Notes: generated by a model from the letters alone, not told the origin. Counted from the stretch's first letter, positions 47,901-56,941 are shown. The stretch is DNA of 64,000 bases from Poriferisodalis sp964484385 (GCA_964484385.1 CAZAFV010000008.1:1-64000); one strand, 5' to 3'. Program-made: numbers and translations.

Positions 47901-48278
47901 GGCATCGTCGACGAGCAGGCTGATGGCATCGGGCGCCAGCGCGACGCGATCGGTCAGGAAGAGGAGGTAATCGGCTCCCCGGACCAGCGATGCTCCCCGA
48001 TTGTTGACAGCACCCATCCGCCCGCGCTGCGCCCCACGGATTCGACCCCGTCGGGATGACGCGGGGTCGGCCACTGCTGCAGTGGGAAACAGCTCACGGA
48101 CCCGGTGGCCCTGCTCGCCTTCTGCATCGCACAGCACCAGCACCGCGAGCCGCGGGTAGTCCTGCGCGGCGAGCGCCCGCAGGGTGAACTCGGTATCGGA
48201 CCACTGCGAGCCTGTCGTGACGATGGCGGCAACCGCAGGCGGAGGTGCCAGCGGCTCCCCCGGGCTCGGCGAGTTCAC
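44997..48278 (-). CDS. Large GT2-family membrane glycosyltransferase
   Basis: 1093 residues. The N-terminal GT2 catalytic domain has AAIVTTGSQW, NRGASLVRGADYLLFLTD (DxD-like), GGFDPALEGDGAVVDLCWR, and ends near the first helix at about 290-310. A very long polytopic region (about 14 helices) and an extracytoplasmic C-terminal part with GLAIGMSVRGYPDIRHSWA and DLVVSDLTDGIG follow, then a last helix. This is the architecture of mycobacterial-type envelope glycosyltransferases adjacent to DUF5719. The GTG at 48278 is used because the ORF upstream overlaps the SpoIID-domain gene. Acceptor and sugar unknown. Confidence 0.72.
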   Translation of the reverse strand: MNSPSPGEPLAPPPAVAAIVTTGSQWSDTEFTLRALAAQDYPRLAVLVLCDAEGEQGHRVRELFPTAAVADPASSRRGRIRGAQRGRMGAVNNRGASLVRGADYLLFLTDRVALAPDAISLLVDDAENVPGRIVGVAGPKLLDAGDGLTLRDLGGTADRLGVRIPVAGQNELDQEQHDEARDLFVAPTEAMLVREDIFRIVGGFDPALEGDGAVVDLCWRIQLSGARVRVVPSATGTVQSDTAPVAHGPSARQHEHRARLRTMAKCYGWVYLLPAVILAAVLAAGEVLLAALRGRFAQASDVALAWLWNARHLGGTFALRGAAKRYRRVRDADLRRLQQGGSVRVADWFRYRLSPEGGLAARTTIDESILGTWRRNAHRTVWVVWLGVLGLIAFGSRHLLTGGIGAYGQFAHFPDAGTMLGAYLDGWRDSGVGAAGIGPPAMGLLGLAGAVLLGAVGLLRNIVIWGLVLAGPVGMWRLCATGSSGDGPSRNGRLVALVLYAVCPLPYNALAAGRWDVLLAYGTAPAIVLLISRLVGTTAARPPRDGSRRSTAARLASLALLLAVTAAFEPFIVVLAAAAGVALTIVELVRRMALREPLGAPVAGLLRVAVAVALAAVAHLPWLFEFGSLRAFVDVSLGGRTSSTPSSLGELLRFQTGPLGDLPLSWGLLAAAAVPLLVGSGSRLWLAVRGWLVALAGFALAWVIVAGWADQLVSGATPGLSLAEVSLAFGAVGLCWAAAAGPAALATADADAPPRIRSAMVLLSGIAVGAMVLPTAWASIDGDWSAPSFDHRVPLGLVDDRDVGPDYRVLWLGAPEVLPLRGSDVGVEGLAIGMSVRGYPDIRHSWATPRAPGDERLADAVRVALAGDTLRLGRLLGSFGVRYVVVVERSGPSYTDGWDRPVSAAVSEALASQIDLRPLAADPSVQVFRNEAWWSSRSQFSRPIPAGFAADPVDLVVSDLTDGIGVLTDYRSATSQFGPVGAGTVLVADSYDPGWRLHIDNADNAGAAAVEPAPALGWAMRFDPPQAGQAELRFERSAVVSNRIAAQAVILLALIWVAIGQPTPLADRLTALMRRAARGSQRRGVPGGTAVDS

Positions 48279-48304
48279 TGCCAGCTCACTTCTCGCACGG
48301 CCGC

Positions 48305-50479
48305 CTAGCCCACCGATTCGGCAGCGACGACGCCGAGTCCCGCGCGGGAGGTGCGGTAATCCGGCGCGTCCCCGTAGTTGAAGCTGGTGCCGTCGCTCCA
48401 CACCAGCCAGTAGCCCTCGCCGCTGGCGGTGGCGGCGAACCCGACAGCGCGCAGCCGGTTCTGGCGGTCGGCACGATCGCCATAGTGATCGGCCGCGCCG
48501 ATGGCGTGCACTGCCGTGTCGGCGCCGGCGAGCCAGTAGCCCCCGCCGTCCGAAGAAGCCTCAAGACCGATGCCGGCCATGCCAGAGCGCAGCAGCGGTC
48601 CGCATCCGAGATCGCGTGCGTCGCCGAATGCCAGGACGCGTCCGTCGTCGAGCGCCAGCCAGTAGCCGTCGCCGGTCGGCGAGGCCTCGATGTCGACGAC
48701 CGCAGCAGCCAGCCAGAGGTGCGCGATGGCGCCCCAGTGCCCGGCAGATCCGAAGGCGAACACGTTGCCCTGGCTGGTCGCGAGCCAGTAACCGTCACCA
48801 TTCGGATGGGCAGCCATCGCCACTACCGGCTCGGCCCCTCCGGCACCGACGGCGTTGCCGTGATAGGTGGCGTCGCCGAAGGACTGGACGTCGCCGCCGG
48901 AGCTCGCGAGCCAGTAACCGTCACCATCCGGATGGGCAGCCATGGCCGTGAACCGGTCAGATGACGACCGCAGCGTCCCGTTGCCGAGATGCTCCGCTGT
49001 CCCGTCGGCGATGACGGTGCCGTCGGACTTCAGCACCCATAAGCCGGGGCCGTCTGTTTCTGCCGGCGGATCCGGGGTGCCAGAGGCAGACCGCTCGCAG
49101 GGCTGGCCGTCGGGGAACTGCGGGAAGCGGTACCAATCGGACCGCAGGGAGAACCTCTTGCGGAACGGATCGCGTGCCCACCGGTTCCACTGACCGTTCT
49201 CGACGCCGGAGTGCCCCTCGAAGTCCTCGACACCGTCGGTTCCCACGATGCGCATCCCGCGGGTCCGCCCGCCCCATGCGCCATTGCCATTGCGGTGGGT
49301 GATCTGGATGCAGACGAGGCTGCCGATGCTCGGATAGGCCGCCTCGATGTCCGATCTGCTGATGCGGAATTCCCATGCATGGTTGGAATTGCCAGCGGTC
49401 GAGTCACCGAGATCCTGGACGCCGGGGAATCGGGAGCCCTCGTCTAGCCCGGCCGTCCAGCCACCGCTCGACGCGTGAAACTCAGCGAAGGCAATCGATC
49501 CATCGTCGTGGACGCGAACATGGCCCGCCGTGTTCCGGATTGCGGTGTTGGTGTGGATGTACCGGGTTCCGTGATCGAGCGCGTTCCCGTCGCGCGCAGC
49601 GCCGCCGTACACCTGACAATTCCACCAGTCGCAGGTGTCGGTGAACCTCCCCTGGCTTCCGCTGCGTGCGCGCGAAGCTGCCAGCGAGAGCACATACGAG
49701 CGTGCCGCGATGGCCTGCGCTTCGAGAGCGGCGATGCCACGTCCGCCGCCCGCCGCGCCCCACTCGGGAATGCTCTCGCGGGGCACGACGCCGCGCAGAT
49801 ACTGCTCCAGCGGGACACGGTTGAACGAGAACGGGCCGTTCTGGTCCACCACGCCGAGGGTTCCCCGGTAGGCGGTCCGCTTCGATTCCACCGCTGAATC
49901 CCGGCCGTCGCAGTAGATCATCACCAAGAGCTGCGACTGGTCGTCCACGGTGTAGTCGCTGCCCGACGGGACGGCTTCGATGTACCGATCGCCGCGGCGG
50001 CTCGACGCAGACAGCCCATCGGCGGCGAGGTCGCCACGACGCCCGCAGCCGGCGTTTGAGCGCACCCAGAATGCGCCGGAGCTGACGCCGATTCGCACGA
50101 CGTCGCCGCCGTCGAACTGCTCGTCTGCAACGCTGAACGCCGAGGCAGATGTGACCAGCAGGTCATTGCGGTCGTTGCCCGTGAGATGCACCCAGACATC
50201 GGGATTGCTCACGGAGGACCGGGTGGTGTTGCTGTAGTAGTGCTCGACGATCTGGTCGCTGGTCCAGCGATGGTCGACGGCATAGCCCAGCGCACCCCAC
50301 TGGCTGAGACCGTTGCCATGCCCGAAACCCCGTCCCTCCACGACGATCACACTCGGGGCCAGCTCCGCGGTCTGTGCGCCTGCCGGCGGCACCGCGAACG
50401 CCATGGATCCAGCCGTCACGGCACACGCCACGGCCATGCCGGCGAGCCGGCGCCGCCTGGTCGCGGCGCGCCGCGACAT
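48305..50479 (-). CDS. SpoIID/LytB-domain protein with GYWL beta-propeller-like repeats
   Basis: 724 residues. A signal peptide (LAGMAVACAVTAGSMAFA) precedes the SpoIID domain with VVEGRGFGHGNGLSQWGALGYA, FNRVPLEQYLRGVVPRESIP and ALEAQAIAARSYVLSL, the catalytic-type motifs of stage II sporulation D lytic transglycosylases. The C-terminus (from about 570) has at least five units such as DGDGYWLASSGGDVQSFGDA, an actinobacterial repeat of unknown ligand. The protein is probably exported and acts on peptidoglycan. ATG50479 is preferred; GTG50494 is possible. No sporulation genes are in the window. Confidence 0.8.
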   Translation of the reverse strand: MSRRAATRRRRLAGMAVACAVTAGSMAFAVPPAGAQTAELAPSVIVVEGRGFGHGNGLSQWGALGYAVDHRWTSDQIVEHYYSNTTRSSVSNPDVWVHLTGNDRNDLLVTSASAFSVADEQFDGGDVVRIGVSSGAFWVRSNAGCGRRGDLAADGLSASSRRGDRYIEAVPSGSDYTVDDQSQLLVMIYCDGRDSAVESKRTAYRGTLGVVDQNGPFSFNRVPLEQYLRGVVPRESIPEWGAAGGGRGIAALEAQAIAARSYVLSLAASRARSGSQGRFTDTCDWWNCQVYGGAARDGNALDHGTRYIHTNTAIRNTAGHVRVHDDGSIAFAEFHASSGGWTAGLDEGSRFPGVQDLGDSTAGNSNHAWEFRISRSDIEAAYPSIGSLVCIQITHRNGNGAWGGRTRGMRIVGTDGVEDFEGHSGVENGQWNRWARDPFRKRFSLRSDWYRFPQFPDGQPCERSASGTPDPPAETDGPGLWVLKSDGTVIADGTAEHLGNGTLRSSSDRFTAMAAHPDGDGYWLASSGGDVQSFGDATYHGNAVGAGGAEPVVAMAAHPNGDGYWLATSQGNVFAFGSAGHWGAIAHLWLAAAVVDIEASPTGDGYWLALDDGRVLAFGDARDLGCGPLLRSGMAGIGLEASSDGGGYWLAGADTAVHAIGAADHYGDRADRQNRLRAVGFAATASGEGYWLVWSDGTSFNYGDAPDYRTSRAGLGVVAAESVG

Positions 50480-50619
50480 CGGGAGTTCCCGCACCCCTGT
50501 AGTGGTACCGGCCTGCGGGTGCTGCCGGTCGGATATTGCGCCGAATGCCGCCCGCGCTCGCGCCCGAGCGCGCCGGTGCCATCTGCTGCCCCTCGGGCAG
50601 GAATCCTGCAGTGGAGCCG

Positions 50620-51600
50620 TCACTTCAGCTTGCGCCGCTCGATCTCGATGTCGTTCGTGACCATCGACGTCACCAGCTCTTCGAATGACATCTGCGGCTC
50701 CCACCCCAGTTCCCTCGCAGCCTTGGAGGCGTCGCCGACCAGCAGGTCGACTTCTGCAGGCCGGAAGAACCGGGCATCGATCCGCACATGACGCTCCCAA
50801 TCGTCGATGCCGGCTGCGGCGAAGGCGAGCTGCACGAAATCGCGCACGGCGTGCGTCTGGCCCGTTGCGATGACGTAATCATCGGGCTCGGGCTGGGAAA
50901 GCATGAGATGCATCGCCCGCACGTAATCGCCAGCGAAACCCCAGTCGCGCTTGGCGTCGAGGTTGCCGAGTGCCACCTCGTCCTGCAGCCCGAGCTTGAT
51001 GCGTGCGACAGCGTTGGTGACCTTGCGCGTCACGAATTCGAGGCCGCGCCGGGGGGACTCGTGATTGAACAGGATGCCGCTGCAGGCGTACAGCCCGTAG
51101 CTCTCTCGGTAGTTCACGGTGGTGTTGTGCCCGAACACCTTGGCCGAGCCGTAGGGGCTGCGCGGGTGCAGCGGCGTCAGCTCGTTCTGGGGTGTCTCGC
51201 GTACCTTGCCGAACATCTCGCTGGAGGAGGCCTGGTAGAAGCGGATCGGATTGTCCACACCGCCCACGAGCCGGATGGCCTCCAGCAATCGCAGCACACC
51301 TAATCCGGTGACGTTGGCCGTCAGCTCAGGCTGCTTGAACGACAGCGCCACGAAGCTGATGGCGCCGAGGTTGTACACCTCGTCGGGTTGGGTGTACTCG
51401 AGTGCCGCGATGAGCGACGCGAGATCGGCGAGGTCGCCTGGCACGAGCTCGACATAGGGCAGATCGGCCGCCATCGTCTCCGAGCGCGGATTGCGCTGGC
51501 CCGTAATCAGCCCGACCACCCGGTAGCCCTCGCTGTGCAGGTGCTCGGCCAGGTATTGGCCGTCCTGGCCGGTGATTCCGGTGATGAGGGCCGTCGGCAC
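50620..51600 (-). CDS. gmd: GDP-mannose 4,6-dehydratase
   Basis: 326 residues. NAD(P)-binding ITGITGQDGQYLAEHLHSEG at the N-terminus, the catalytic S/T-Y-K set in QASSSEMFGKVRETPQNE and SPYGSAKVFGHN, and FNHESPRRGLEFVTRKVTNA are specific for the GDP-mannose dehydratase group. GDP-mannose to GDP-4-keto-6-deoxymannose feeds deoxyhexose polysaccharides. The GTG start is close to an upstream stop. Shorter than E. coli Gmd (about 370), but the C-terminus RRK is complete. It links the mannose-phosphate genes at 33-36 kb and 55-56 kb with envelope sugar synthesis. Confidence 0.9.
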   Translation of the reverse strand: MPTALITGITGQDGQYLAEHLHSEGYRVVGLITGQRNPRSETMAADLPYVELVPGDLADLASLIAALEYTQPDEVYNLGAISFVALSFKQPELTANVTGLGVLRLLEAIRLVGGVDNPIRFYQASSSEMFGKVRETPQNELTPLHPRSPYGSAKVFGHNTTVNYRESYGLYACSGILFNHESPRRGLEFVTRKVTNAVARIKLGLQDEVALGNLDAKRDWGFAGDYVRAMHLMLSQPEPDDYVIATGQTHAVRDFVQLAFAAAGIDDWERHVRIDARFFRPAEVDLLVGDASKAARELGWEPQMSFEELVTSMVTNDIEIERRKLK

Positions 51601-51817
51601 GGGTCGGCTCCGGTTCTGCGATTGCAGGGCGGGCGTGTAGGGGCGCAGTTCAGGGTACGGGTCACCGCCGATGCTGTGAAGTCAGCCTGAGGCGGAGCCG
51701 TGGCCCGAGCGGCCCGTGAGCCCAATCACATGATGCACGGGGAACAAGAGCGGGAAGCCTGAGATTCCCCGGAAGGCCTCACCCGCACAGACGACGGGTT
51801 CCGGTACGGTGCCGCGG

Positions 51818-53323
51818 ATGGCACGCCGCCCGCGTTTTGTCCGGCCACGCCCGCAGCGGGCAGTGGCGGCAGTGTTGCTGGCTGCGACGGCGATCACCGG
51901 GATCGGAAACACAGCGGGGGCCGCGTCACGTGTCGATTCGGACCGGCTGTGGGGCGCCGACCGCTACGAGACCGCGGCGGAGATCGCGGAGGAATATGCA
52001 GCCGCTGCTGGACCAATCGACACGGCCATCGTGGCCTCCGGCGAACAGTTCGCCGACGCGCTCGCAGCCACCCCGCTGGCACGCGTGCACAATGCACCGA
52101 TCCTGCTGTCGCCGCCCGATGAGCTGCACCCGGCAACCCGCAGCTTCATCCAGCGGCACCGGATCGACGACGTCATCATTGCCGGCGGCACCACTGCCAT
52201 CTCCGACGACGTCGAAGATGCGCTGGCCGCCTTGATCAGCGGCAGACCCGAGCGGCTGGAGGGTTCCGACCGCTACCGGACCGTGGTCAACATCGCCCGC
52301 GAGATCGAAGTCCGCGAGATCGGTGATTACTGCGGCGACGGGCGCCGTACTGCCCTGCTGGCAACCGGGGAGAAGTTCGCCGATGCCCTGGCACTGTCGC
52401 CGCTCGCCTTCTCGGGCCCGCATCCGGTGCTGCTCACCGAGCCCGACCGGCTGCCGACGGCGGTCAAGAACTTCACCGCCGACCACGCGATCCAACAGGT
52501 GCTGATTGCCGGCGGACCGGCAGCGGTCGCGCTCTCGGTCGAAACCGAGCTCACCGCTGCAGGCATCAGGGTGCAGCGCCTGTGGGGTCAGGACCGCTTC
52601 GAGACGGCCGCCGAGATCGCTGAAGCGCTGGCTGACCGGTGCTTCGGGTCCGATGAGTTCGGGCTCGCCGACGGCCGGAAGTTTCCCGACGCGCTGGTCG
52701 GGGGCGCACTGCTGGGCCTGCGACGGGCACCGCTGCTGCTGACTGAGCCGGTTCTGCCAGATGCGACACGCAGATTCCTGGCAGGCCCGGTTCCCGATGC
52801 GGGCACCGTACAGCTCACGATCTTCGGCGGGCCCGCCGCGGTGTCCGATTCCGCAGCGGCGGCGGCAACCGACGCGCTGAGAGGCCTGGACCGCGAGTGC
52901 GATCCCCGCGCGGACGCACCCGGAGTGCCGCGTGACGTGACAGTGCAGCCGCTCAACGGTGCCCTCGAAGTCCGCTGGGAGGCCCCGGCCGCAGTGGGCA
53001 GCAGCGGCCCGTCCGGCTACCGGATCAGGTACCGGCCAGTCGGGGGGCAGTGGATCACGATGCGCGATGTCAACTCGCCCGCAACCATCGCCGGACTCCA
53101 GAACACTGCGCTCTATGAGGTGCAGGTACGCGCCGACGGCAGTGGCTATGAGGTGTGGAGCCCGAGCAGCTACGCAACGCCGTCGGATGCGGCGGGTGTC
53201 GCCGCACCGTCGGCTCCGGGCAGCACGAGCCGCAGCCTGCGTGCCGCCGCTGTGTCGCTGGCCGCCGGCCAGCAGGCCAACACAGCTGCACGAGACTGCC
53301 CACCCGGACCAGCCTCGGCATGA
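51818..53323 (+). CDS. Cell-wall-binding repeat (CWB2) protein with a fibronectin type III domain
   Basis: 501 residues. A signal peptide (VAAVLLAATAITGIGNTAGA) precedes three CWB2 units that each begin with a WGxDRxxTAAEIA-type motif (WGADRYETAAEIAEEY, GSDRYRTVVNIA, WGQDRFETAAEIAEAL) and include ADALAATPLA-like and IAGGxxAxS segments. The C-terminal FN3-type domain has PRDVTVQPLNGALEVRWEAP. Such repeats anchor surface proteins non-covalently to the cell wall. TACGGT ends 7 nt before ATG51818, a leaderless arrangement, so this start is preferred over GTG51809. The stop overlaps the cofD ATG by four bases. Confidence 0.85.
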   Translation: MARRPRFVRPRPQRAVAAVLLAATAITGIGNTAGAASRVDSDRLWGADRYETAAEIAEEYAAAAGPIDTAIVASGEQFADALAATPLARVHNAPILLSPPDELHPATRSFIQRHRIDDVIIAGGTTAISDDVEDALAALISGRPERLEGSDRYRTVVNIAREIEVREIGDYCGDGRRTALLATGEKFADALALSPLAFSGPHPVLLTEPDRLPTAVKNFTADHAIQQVLIAGGPAAVALSVETELTAAGIRVQRLWGQDRFETAAEIAEALADRCFGSDEFGLADGRKFPDALVGGALLGLRRAPLLLTEPVLPDATRRFLAGPVPDAGTVQLTIFGGPAAVSDSAAAAATDALRGLDRECDPRADAPGVPRDVTVQPLNGALEVRWEAPAAVGSSGPSGYRIRYRPVGGQWITMRDVNSPATIAGLQNTALYEVQVRADGSGYEVWSPSSYATPSDAAGVAAPSAPGSTSRSLRAAAVSLAAGQQANTAARDCPPGPASA

Positions 53324-54291
53324 TCGCCCCGAACTCTCGAGCCGTCGCCGTGCTAGCCGGCGGTGTCGGCGCCGCCCGGTTCCTCAGCGGACTGCTTCGC
53401 GTCTGCCGGCCCACCGATGTCACCGCAATCGTGAACGTCGGTGACGACTTCACGCTGCACGGCCTCGACATCAGCCCCGATCTCGACACGGTCACCTACA
53501 CGCTCGCCGGCCAGATCAACCCCGAGACCGGCTGGGGCCGGGCCGGCGAGACCTGGCGTGTGCTCACCGAGCTAGGACGGCTCGGCGGGCAGGACTGGTT
53601 CAAGCTCGGCGACCTGGATCTTGCGTTGCACCTGTTCCGCACGCAGCGACGCAGCGAAGATGCATCGCTGTCGCAGGTGACCGGCGAGATTGCCGCCAGC
53701 TTCGGGCTCGAGCTGACGCTGCTGCCGGTCAGCGACGATCCCATCGCCACCCGCATCACGCCGGCCGAACCCGACGGGGCAACCGAGATCGACTTCCAGG
53801 AGTACTTCGTGGCTCACCAGCACGGCATCGCCGTGCGGTCGGTTCGCTTCGCAGGCATCGAGGGGGCCAAGCCGGCGCCGGGCGTGCTGGATGCCCTGAG
53901 CAGCGCCGGCACGGTGGTGGTCGCGCCGTCGAACCCGTTTGTCTCGATCGGCCCCGTCATCGACGTGCCGCAGGTGCGCGAGACGCTGCGCGGCCGCCGG
54001 GACAGCGTCGTGGCAGTGTCGCCCATCGTGGGCGGCGCATCGATCAAGGGGCCTGCCGGCGCCATGATGCGCGAGCTGGGCCACGAGCCCAGCGTCGTCG
54101 GCGTGGCGCGGCTCTACGCCGGTTTCGCCGGCACGCTGGTGATCGACCACGCCGACGCCGAACTCGCTCCCGACGTAGCCCGGGAGGGGATGACACCGGT
54201 GGTGACCGACACGATCATGGCCGACCCGGACCGCGCAGCCCGGCTGGCCGCCGCAGCGCTGGAAGCCGCAGGCCTCAGGGAAGGCACATGA
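53320..54291 (+). CDS. cofD: 2-phospho-L-lactate transferase-type enzyme of F420 synthesis
   Basis: 323 residues. VAVLAGGVGAARFLSGLLRV at the N-terminus, NVGDDFTLHGLDISPDLDT, GRAGETWRVL, and WFKLGDLDLALHLFRT (with GxGDxDLA) are the CofD/FbiA signature blocks. The later VVVAPSNPFVSIGPVI and SPIVGGASIKGPAG complete the active site. It joins the phospholactyl or related phosphoenolpyruvyl moiety to FO in F420 assembly. ATG53320 overlaps the stop of the upstream cell-wall-binding gene (ATGA) and its stop overlaps cofE, so all three are coupled. Confidence 0.93.
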   Translation: MIAPNSRAVAVLAGGVGAARFLSGLLRVCRPTDVTAIVNVGDDFTLHGLDISPDLDTVTYTLAGQINPETGWGRAGETWRVLTELGRLGGQDWFKLGDLDLALHLFRTQRRSEDASLSQVTGEIAASFGLELTLLPVSDDPIATRITPAEPDGATEIDFQEYFVAHQHGIAVRSVRFAGIEGAKPAPGVLDALSSAGTVVVAPSNPFVSIGPVIDVPQVRETLRGRRDSVVAVSPIVGGASIKGPAGAMMRELGHEPSVVGVARLYAGFAGTLVIDHADAELAPDVAREGMTPVVTDTIMADPDRAARLAAAALEAAGLREGT

Positions 54292-54998
54292 CCATCGAAC
54301 TGCACCCGCTCGAAGGCATCGGCGAGATCACGCTCGGTGCCGATCTCGGAGCCGTCATCGCGAGTGCCTGCGAGGCGTCACCCGCCGGCCTGCATGACGG
54401 CGATGTGCTCGTCGTGACGCAGAAGATCGTCTCCAAGGCTGAGGGCGCCATGGAGCAGATCGACCCCAACGATCCGCTGTCGCACAAGCCCCTCGTCGAG
54501 CGTGAGTCCATCCGCATCCTGCGCCGGCGCGGCGACCTCATCATCAGCGAGACCAAGCACGGATTCATCTGCGCAAACGCAGGAATCGATCTGTCCAACG
54601 TCGAACGGGGTTACGCCGCGCTGCTGCCCGACGACAGCGACCGCTCCGCCAACAAGATCCGAGACCGCATACGGGCGTTGTCGGGCCGCACCGTCGGGGT
54701 CATCATCTCCGACACCTTCGGGCGCCCGTGGCGGCGCGGCGTCACCGATGTGGCCATCGGCTGTGCCGGCATCGCAGCCGTCGTCGACCTGAAGGGCACT
54801 GCCGATGCACTGGGGCGAGAGCTGATGGTCACCGAGGTGTGCGTGGCCGATGAGATCGCCTCCGCTGCCGACTTGGTGTGCGGCAAGGCGCGGGGCGTTC
54901 CGGTCGCAATCGTGCGCGGGGTCGACCCGAGTTGGCTGCGGCGTGCCTCGGTGCGCTCGGAGATCATCAGGGATCCCGCCGAGGACCTGTTCCGCTAG
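54288..54998 (+). CDS. cofE: F420-0:gamma-glutamyl ligase
   Basis: 236 residues. HPLEGIGEITLGADLG, DGDVLVVTQKIVSKAEG, LSNVERGYAALLPDDSD, GVIISDTFGRPWRRGVTDVA and IGCAGIAAVVDLKGTAD are the CofE/FbiB N-domain motifs. It adds glutamate to F420-0. Unlike FbiB of mycobacteria, which is about 450 residues, the C-terminal nitroreductase-like domain is absent. ATG54288 overlaps the cofD stop (ATGA). Convergent stop overlap with the nucleotidyltransferase gene at 54995-54998. Confidence 0.93.
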   Translation: MTIELHPLEGIGEITLGADLGAVIASACEASPAGLHDGDVLVVTQKIVSKAEGAMEQIDPNDPLSHKPLVERESIRILRRRGDLIISETKHGFICANAGIDLSNVERGYAALLPDDSDRSANKIRDRIRALSGRTVGVIISDTFGRPWRRGVTDVAIGCAGIAAVVDLKGTADALGRELMVTEVCVADEIASAADLVCGKARGVPVAIVRGVDPSWLRRASVRSEIIRDPAEDLFR

Positions 54999-56044
54999 CT
55001 GTCCGGCAGCGGCTCGGGCTGTGGTTGGCGCTGTGCGCGCAGCACAGCGCCTGGAGCGATCTGCTCGCCGCTGCCGACCACCGAGCATTCGCAGAGCGTC
55101 GCCCCGGCACCCACCGAAGCGCCCGCGCCGAGCACCGAATCGATCACGACGGCGCCTGCGGAGATGCGGCAGCCGTCCCCCACCACTGATCGCTGCACGA
55201 CAGCGCCAGGTCCGATCGTGCACCCGCGGCCGATGACCGACGTCCGTATCTGCGCCTCAGGATGAACGCCGTCCGAAGCAGCAGCGGCGCCGTCCACCAC
55301 CCTGGCGGCGGCACGCCGGCCCGCGAGAATGTCCAAGTTGGCAGCGAGGTACTGCTGCGGCGTGCCCGTGTCGAGCCAGTATGTGTCGGCAACCAGCGCT
55401 GCCAGCGCCCCGTCCGCGACGATCTGGGGGAAGATCTCGCGCTCGATGGAAACGGGCCGGTCGGGCGCGATGCGAGCGAGCACTGCTGAGGTCAGCACGT
55501 AGGTGCCGGCGCTGATCGTGGGCCGTTCGCCTGGCGGCAGCGCCGCGGGGGCAGAACCCGGATCCGGCTTCTCCGAGAACGACAGCACCCGACCCGACGC
55601 ATCGGCCACCACGAGGCCGTATGGCGATGGATCGACGACCGGCTGCAGCGCGATGGTGGCTTCCGCCCCCGAGCTCGCATGACGGCTCGCAAGGGCGCTT
55701 ACGTCGAGGTCGGTCAGCACATCGCCATTGAGCACCAGGAATGTGCCCGTGATGCCGCTGGCCTCCGCGGCAAACCGCACAGCTCCCGCGGTGCCGCGCG
55801 GGTCGGGCTCGACTGCCACCTGATATGCGAGCTGCCCGATGCGACCGTACGGGTAGGCCGCGGTGAAGGCCTCGGCCCGGTAGCCCAGCGAGAGCACGAT
55901 CTCATCGACGCCGTGCCGGTGCAGGTGCTCGCAGACCCACTCGATCATCGGCCGCCCGCACACCGGCAGCATCTGCTTGGGGGTGTCGTTGGTCAGCGGG
56001 CGCAGCCGGGTGCCGAAGCCGCCCAGCAGCAGGATCGCCTTCAC
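54995..56044 (-). CDS. Sugar-1-phosphate nucleotidyltransferase (mannose-1-phosphate guanylyltransferase-like)
   Basis: 349 residues. LLGGFGTRLRPLTNDTPKQM is the nucleotide-binding N-terminus, VLNGDVLTDLD the metal-binding Asp, SFSEKPD the sugar contact and WLDTGTPQQYLAAN the catalytic segment. The C-terminal 100 residues form a left-handed beta-helix (SVIGRGCTIGPGAVV type). In actinobacteria this gene, near cofD-cofE, is annotated as GDP-mannose pyrophosphorylase (compare Rv3264c); the substrate is inferred. GTG start, overlapping the stop of the upstream HxH gene (GTGA). Confidence 0.85.
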   Translation of the reverse strand: MKAILLLGGFGTRLRPLTNDTPKQMLPVCGRPMIEWVCEHLHRHGVDEIVLSLGYRAEAFTAAYPYGRIGQLAYQVAVEPDPRGTAGAVRFAAEASGITGTFLVLNGDVLTDLDVSALASRHASSGAEATIALQPVVDPSPYGLVVADASGRVLSFSEKPDPGSAPAALPPGERPTISAGTYVLTSAVLARIAPDRPVSIEREIFPQIVADGALAALVADTYWLDTGTPQQYLAANLDILAGRRAAARVVDGAAAASDGVHPEAQIRTSVIGRGCTIGPGAVVQRSVVGDGCRISAGAVVIDSVLGAGASVGAGATLCECSVVGSGEQIAPGAVLRAQRQPQPEPLPDS

Positions 56045-56865
56045 TCAGCGGGCTCGGATGTCTCCGATGGCTCAGACGTGGCAGGAAGATCGCCTTCGGC
56101 CGGCTCGCTCTCGCTGCCGTCGTCAAGTACCGGTCCCTCTTCGGTCGAGCCGTCGATCAGCGGCTGATCCTCGGGCGGCAGATTGAGGTAGGCCCGCAGG
56201 AACGCGTCGTCGGGTCGCGGAACGTCCGCGTTCTCCACGCTCGGGTGGACGAATGCGAACACAAAGATCTGTCCGTCGTCCAGGAAGCGCACATCGCGCA
56301 GATCCTCGGTGAACGCCAGCGCCTTCTCTGCCTGCAACGTCTCCCAGCGCATGATCCGCAGCTCTGCCCCCGGTTCGGAGATGTCGGGATCGTCGCTGTC
56401 GGGATCAGGAGATGAGCAGCCTTCGCCGGACTCGTCGAGGATGGTCCCGTCGGGCAGCTCGATCCTCGAGTCGGTCAACTCGAACTCGATCTCGCGCATG
56501 AAGGCACCCACGGTGGCGAACTGGCCCGTCACGCCGGTATGGAACGGGTGGATGTGGATGAGCCCGTCGCCATGCGTGTGGATGCCCGACTGGTCGTCGA
56601 CGTCGTTGGGATACAGGTCGAGGATGAACTCGTCGCAGTCGTAGATCGCGTAGAGCGAGTGCCAGTGATCGCCGAGGCGCGGCGGGCCTGCCGGGGCATT
56701 CGAGGACCGCTCGTTGCGGGCCACCAGAATCAGCACGACGCCCAAGAGGACAACGAGCAGCATCGCTGCCGGAAACAGGATGTCGCGCCGGGGGCGAAAG
56801 CTCCTGCCGCTTCCGCCGGCGCTCGCTGCTTTGGCAACCTTCTTGGCAGCGGCTGATCTCGCCAT
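56041..56865 (-). CDS. Membrane-anchored protein with a His-rich HTHGDGLIHIHPF motif, unknown function
   Basis: 274 residues. A basic cytoplasmic N-terminus (AAAKKVAKAASAGG), one helix (FPAAMLLVVLLGVVLILVA), then an extracytoplasmic domain starting HWHSLYAIYDCDEFILDLYP and containing the tight His cluster GIHTHGDGLIHIHPF. The cluster looks metal-binding. A Ser/Asp/Glu-rich tail ends the protein. I do not know the family function. The ATG at 56865 is used because the upstream frame starts with TTG only. Four-base coupling with the nucleotidyltransferase gene. Confidence 0.65.
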   Translation of the reverse strand: MARSAAAKKVAKAASAGGSGRSFRPRRDILFPAAMLLVVLLGVVLILVARNERSSNAPAGPPRLGDHWHSLYAIYDCDEFILDLYPNDVDDQSGIHTHGDGLIHIHPFHTGVTGQFATVGAFMREIEFELTDSRIELPDGTILDESGEGCSSPDPDSDDPDISEPGAELRIMRWETLQAEKALAFTEDLRDVRFLDDGQIFVFAFVHPSVENADVPRPDDAFLRAYLNLPPEDQPLIDGSTEEGPVLDDGSESEPAEGDLPATSEPSETSEPAE

Positions 56866-56941
56866 ACGGGGCGACAAGCTACCGGCGCTCAGCCGCCAAG
56901 GGGTGCGCCCGCTGCGGGGGCGGCAGTGCGTTCTCGGGCGG

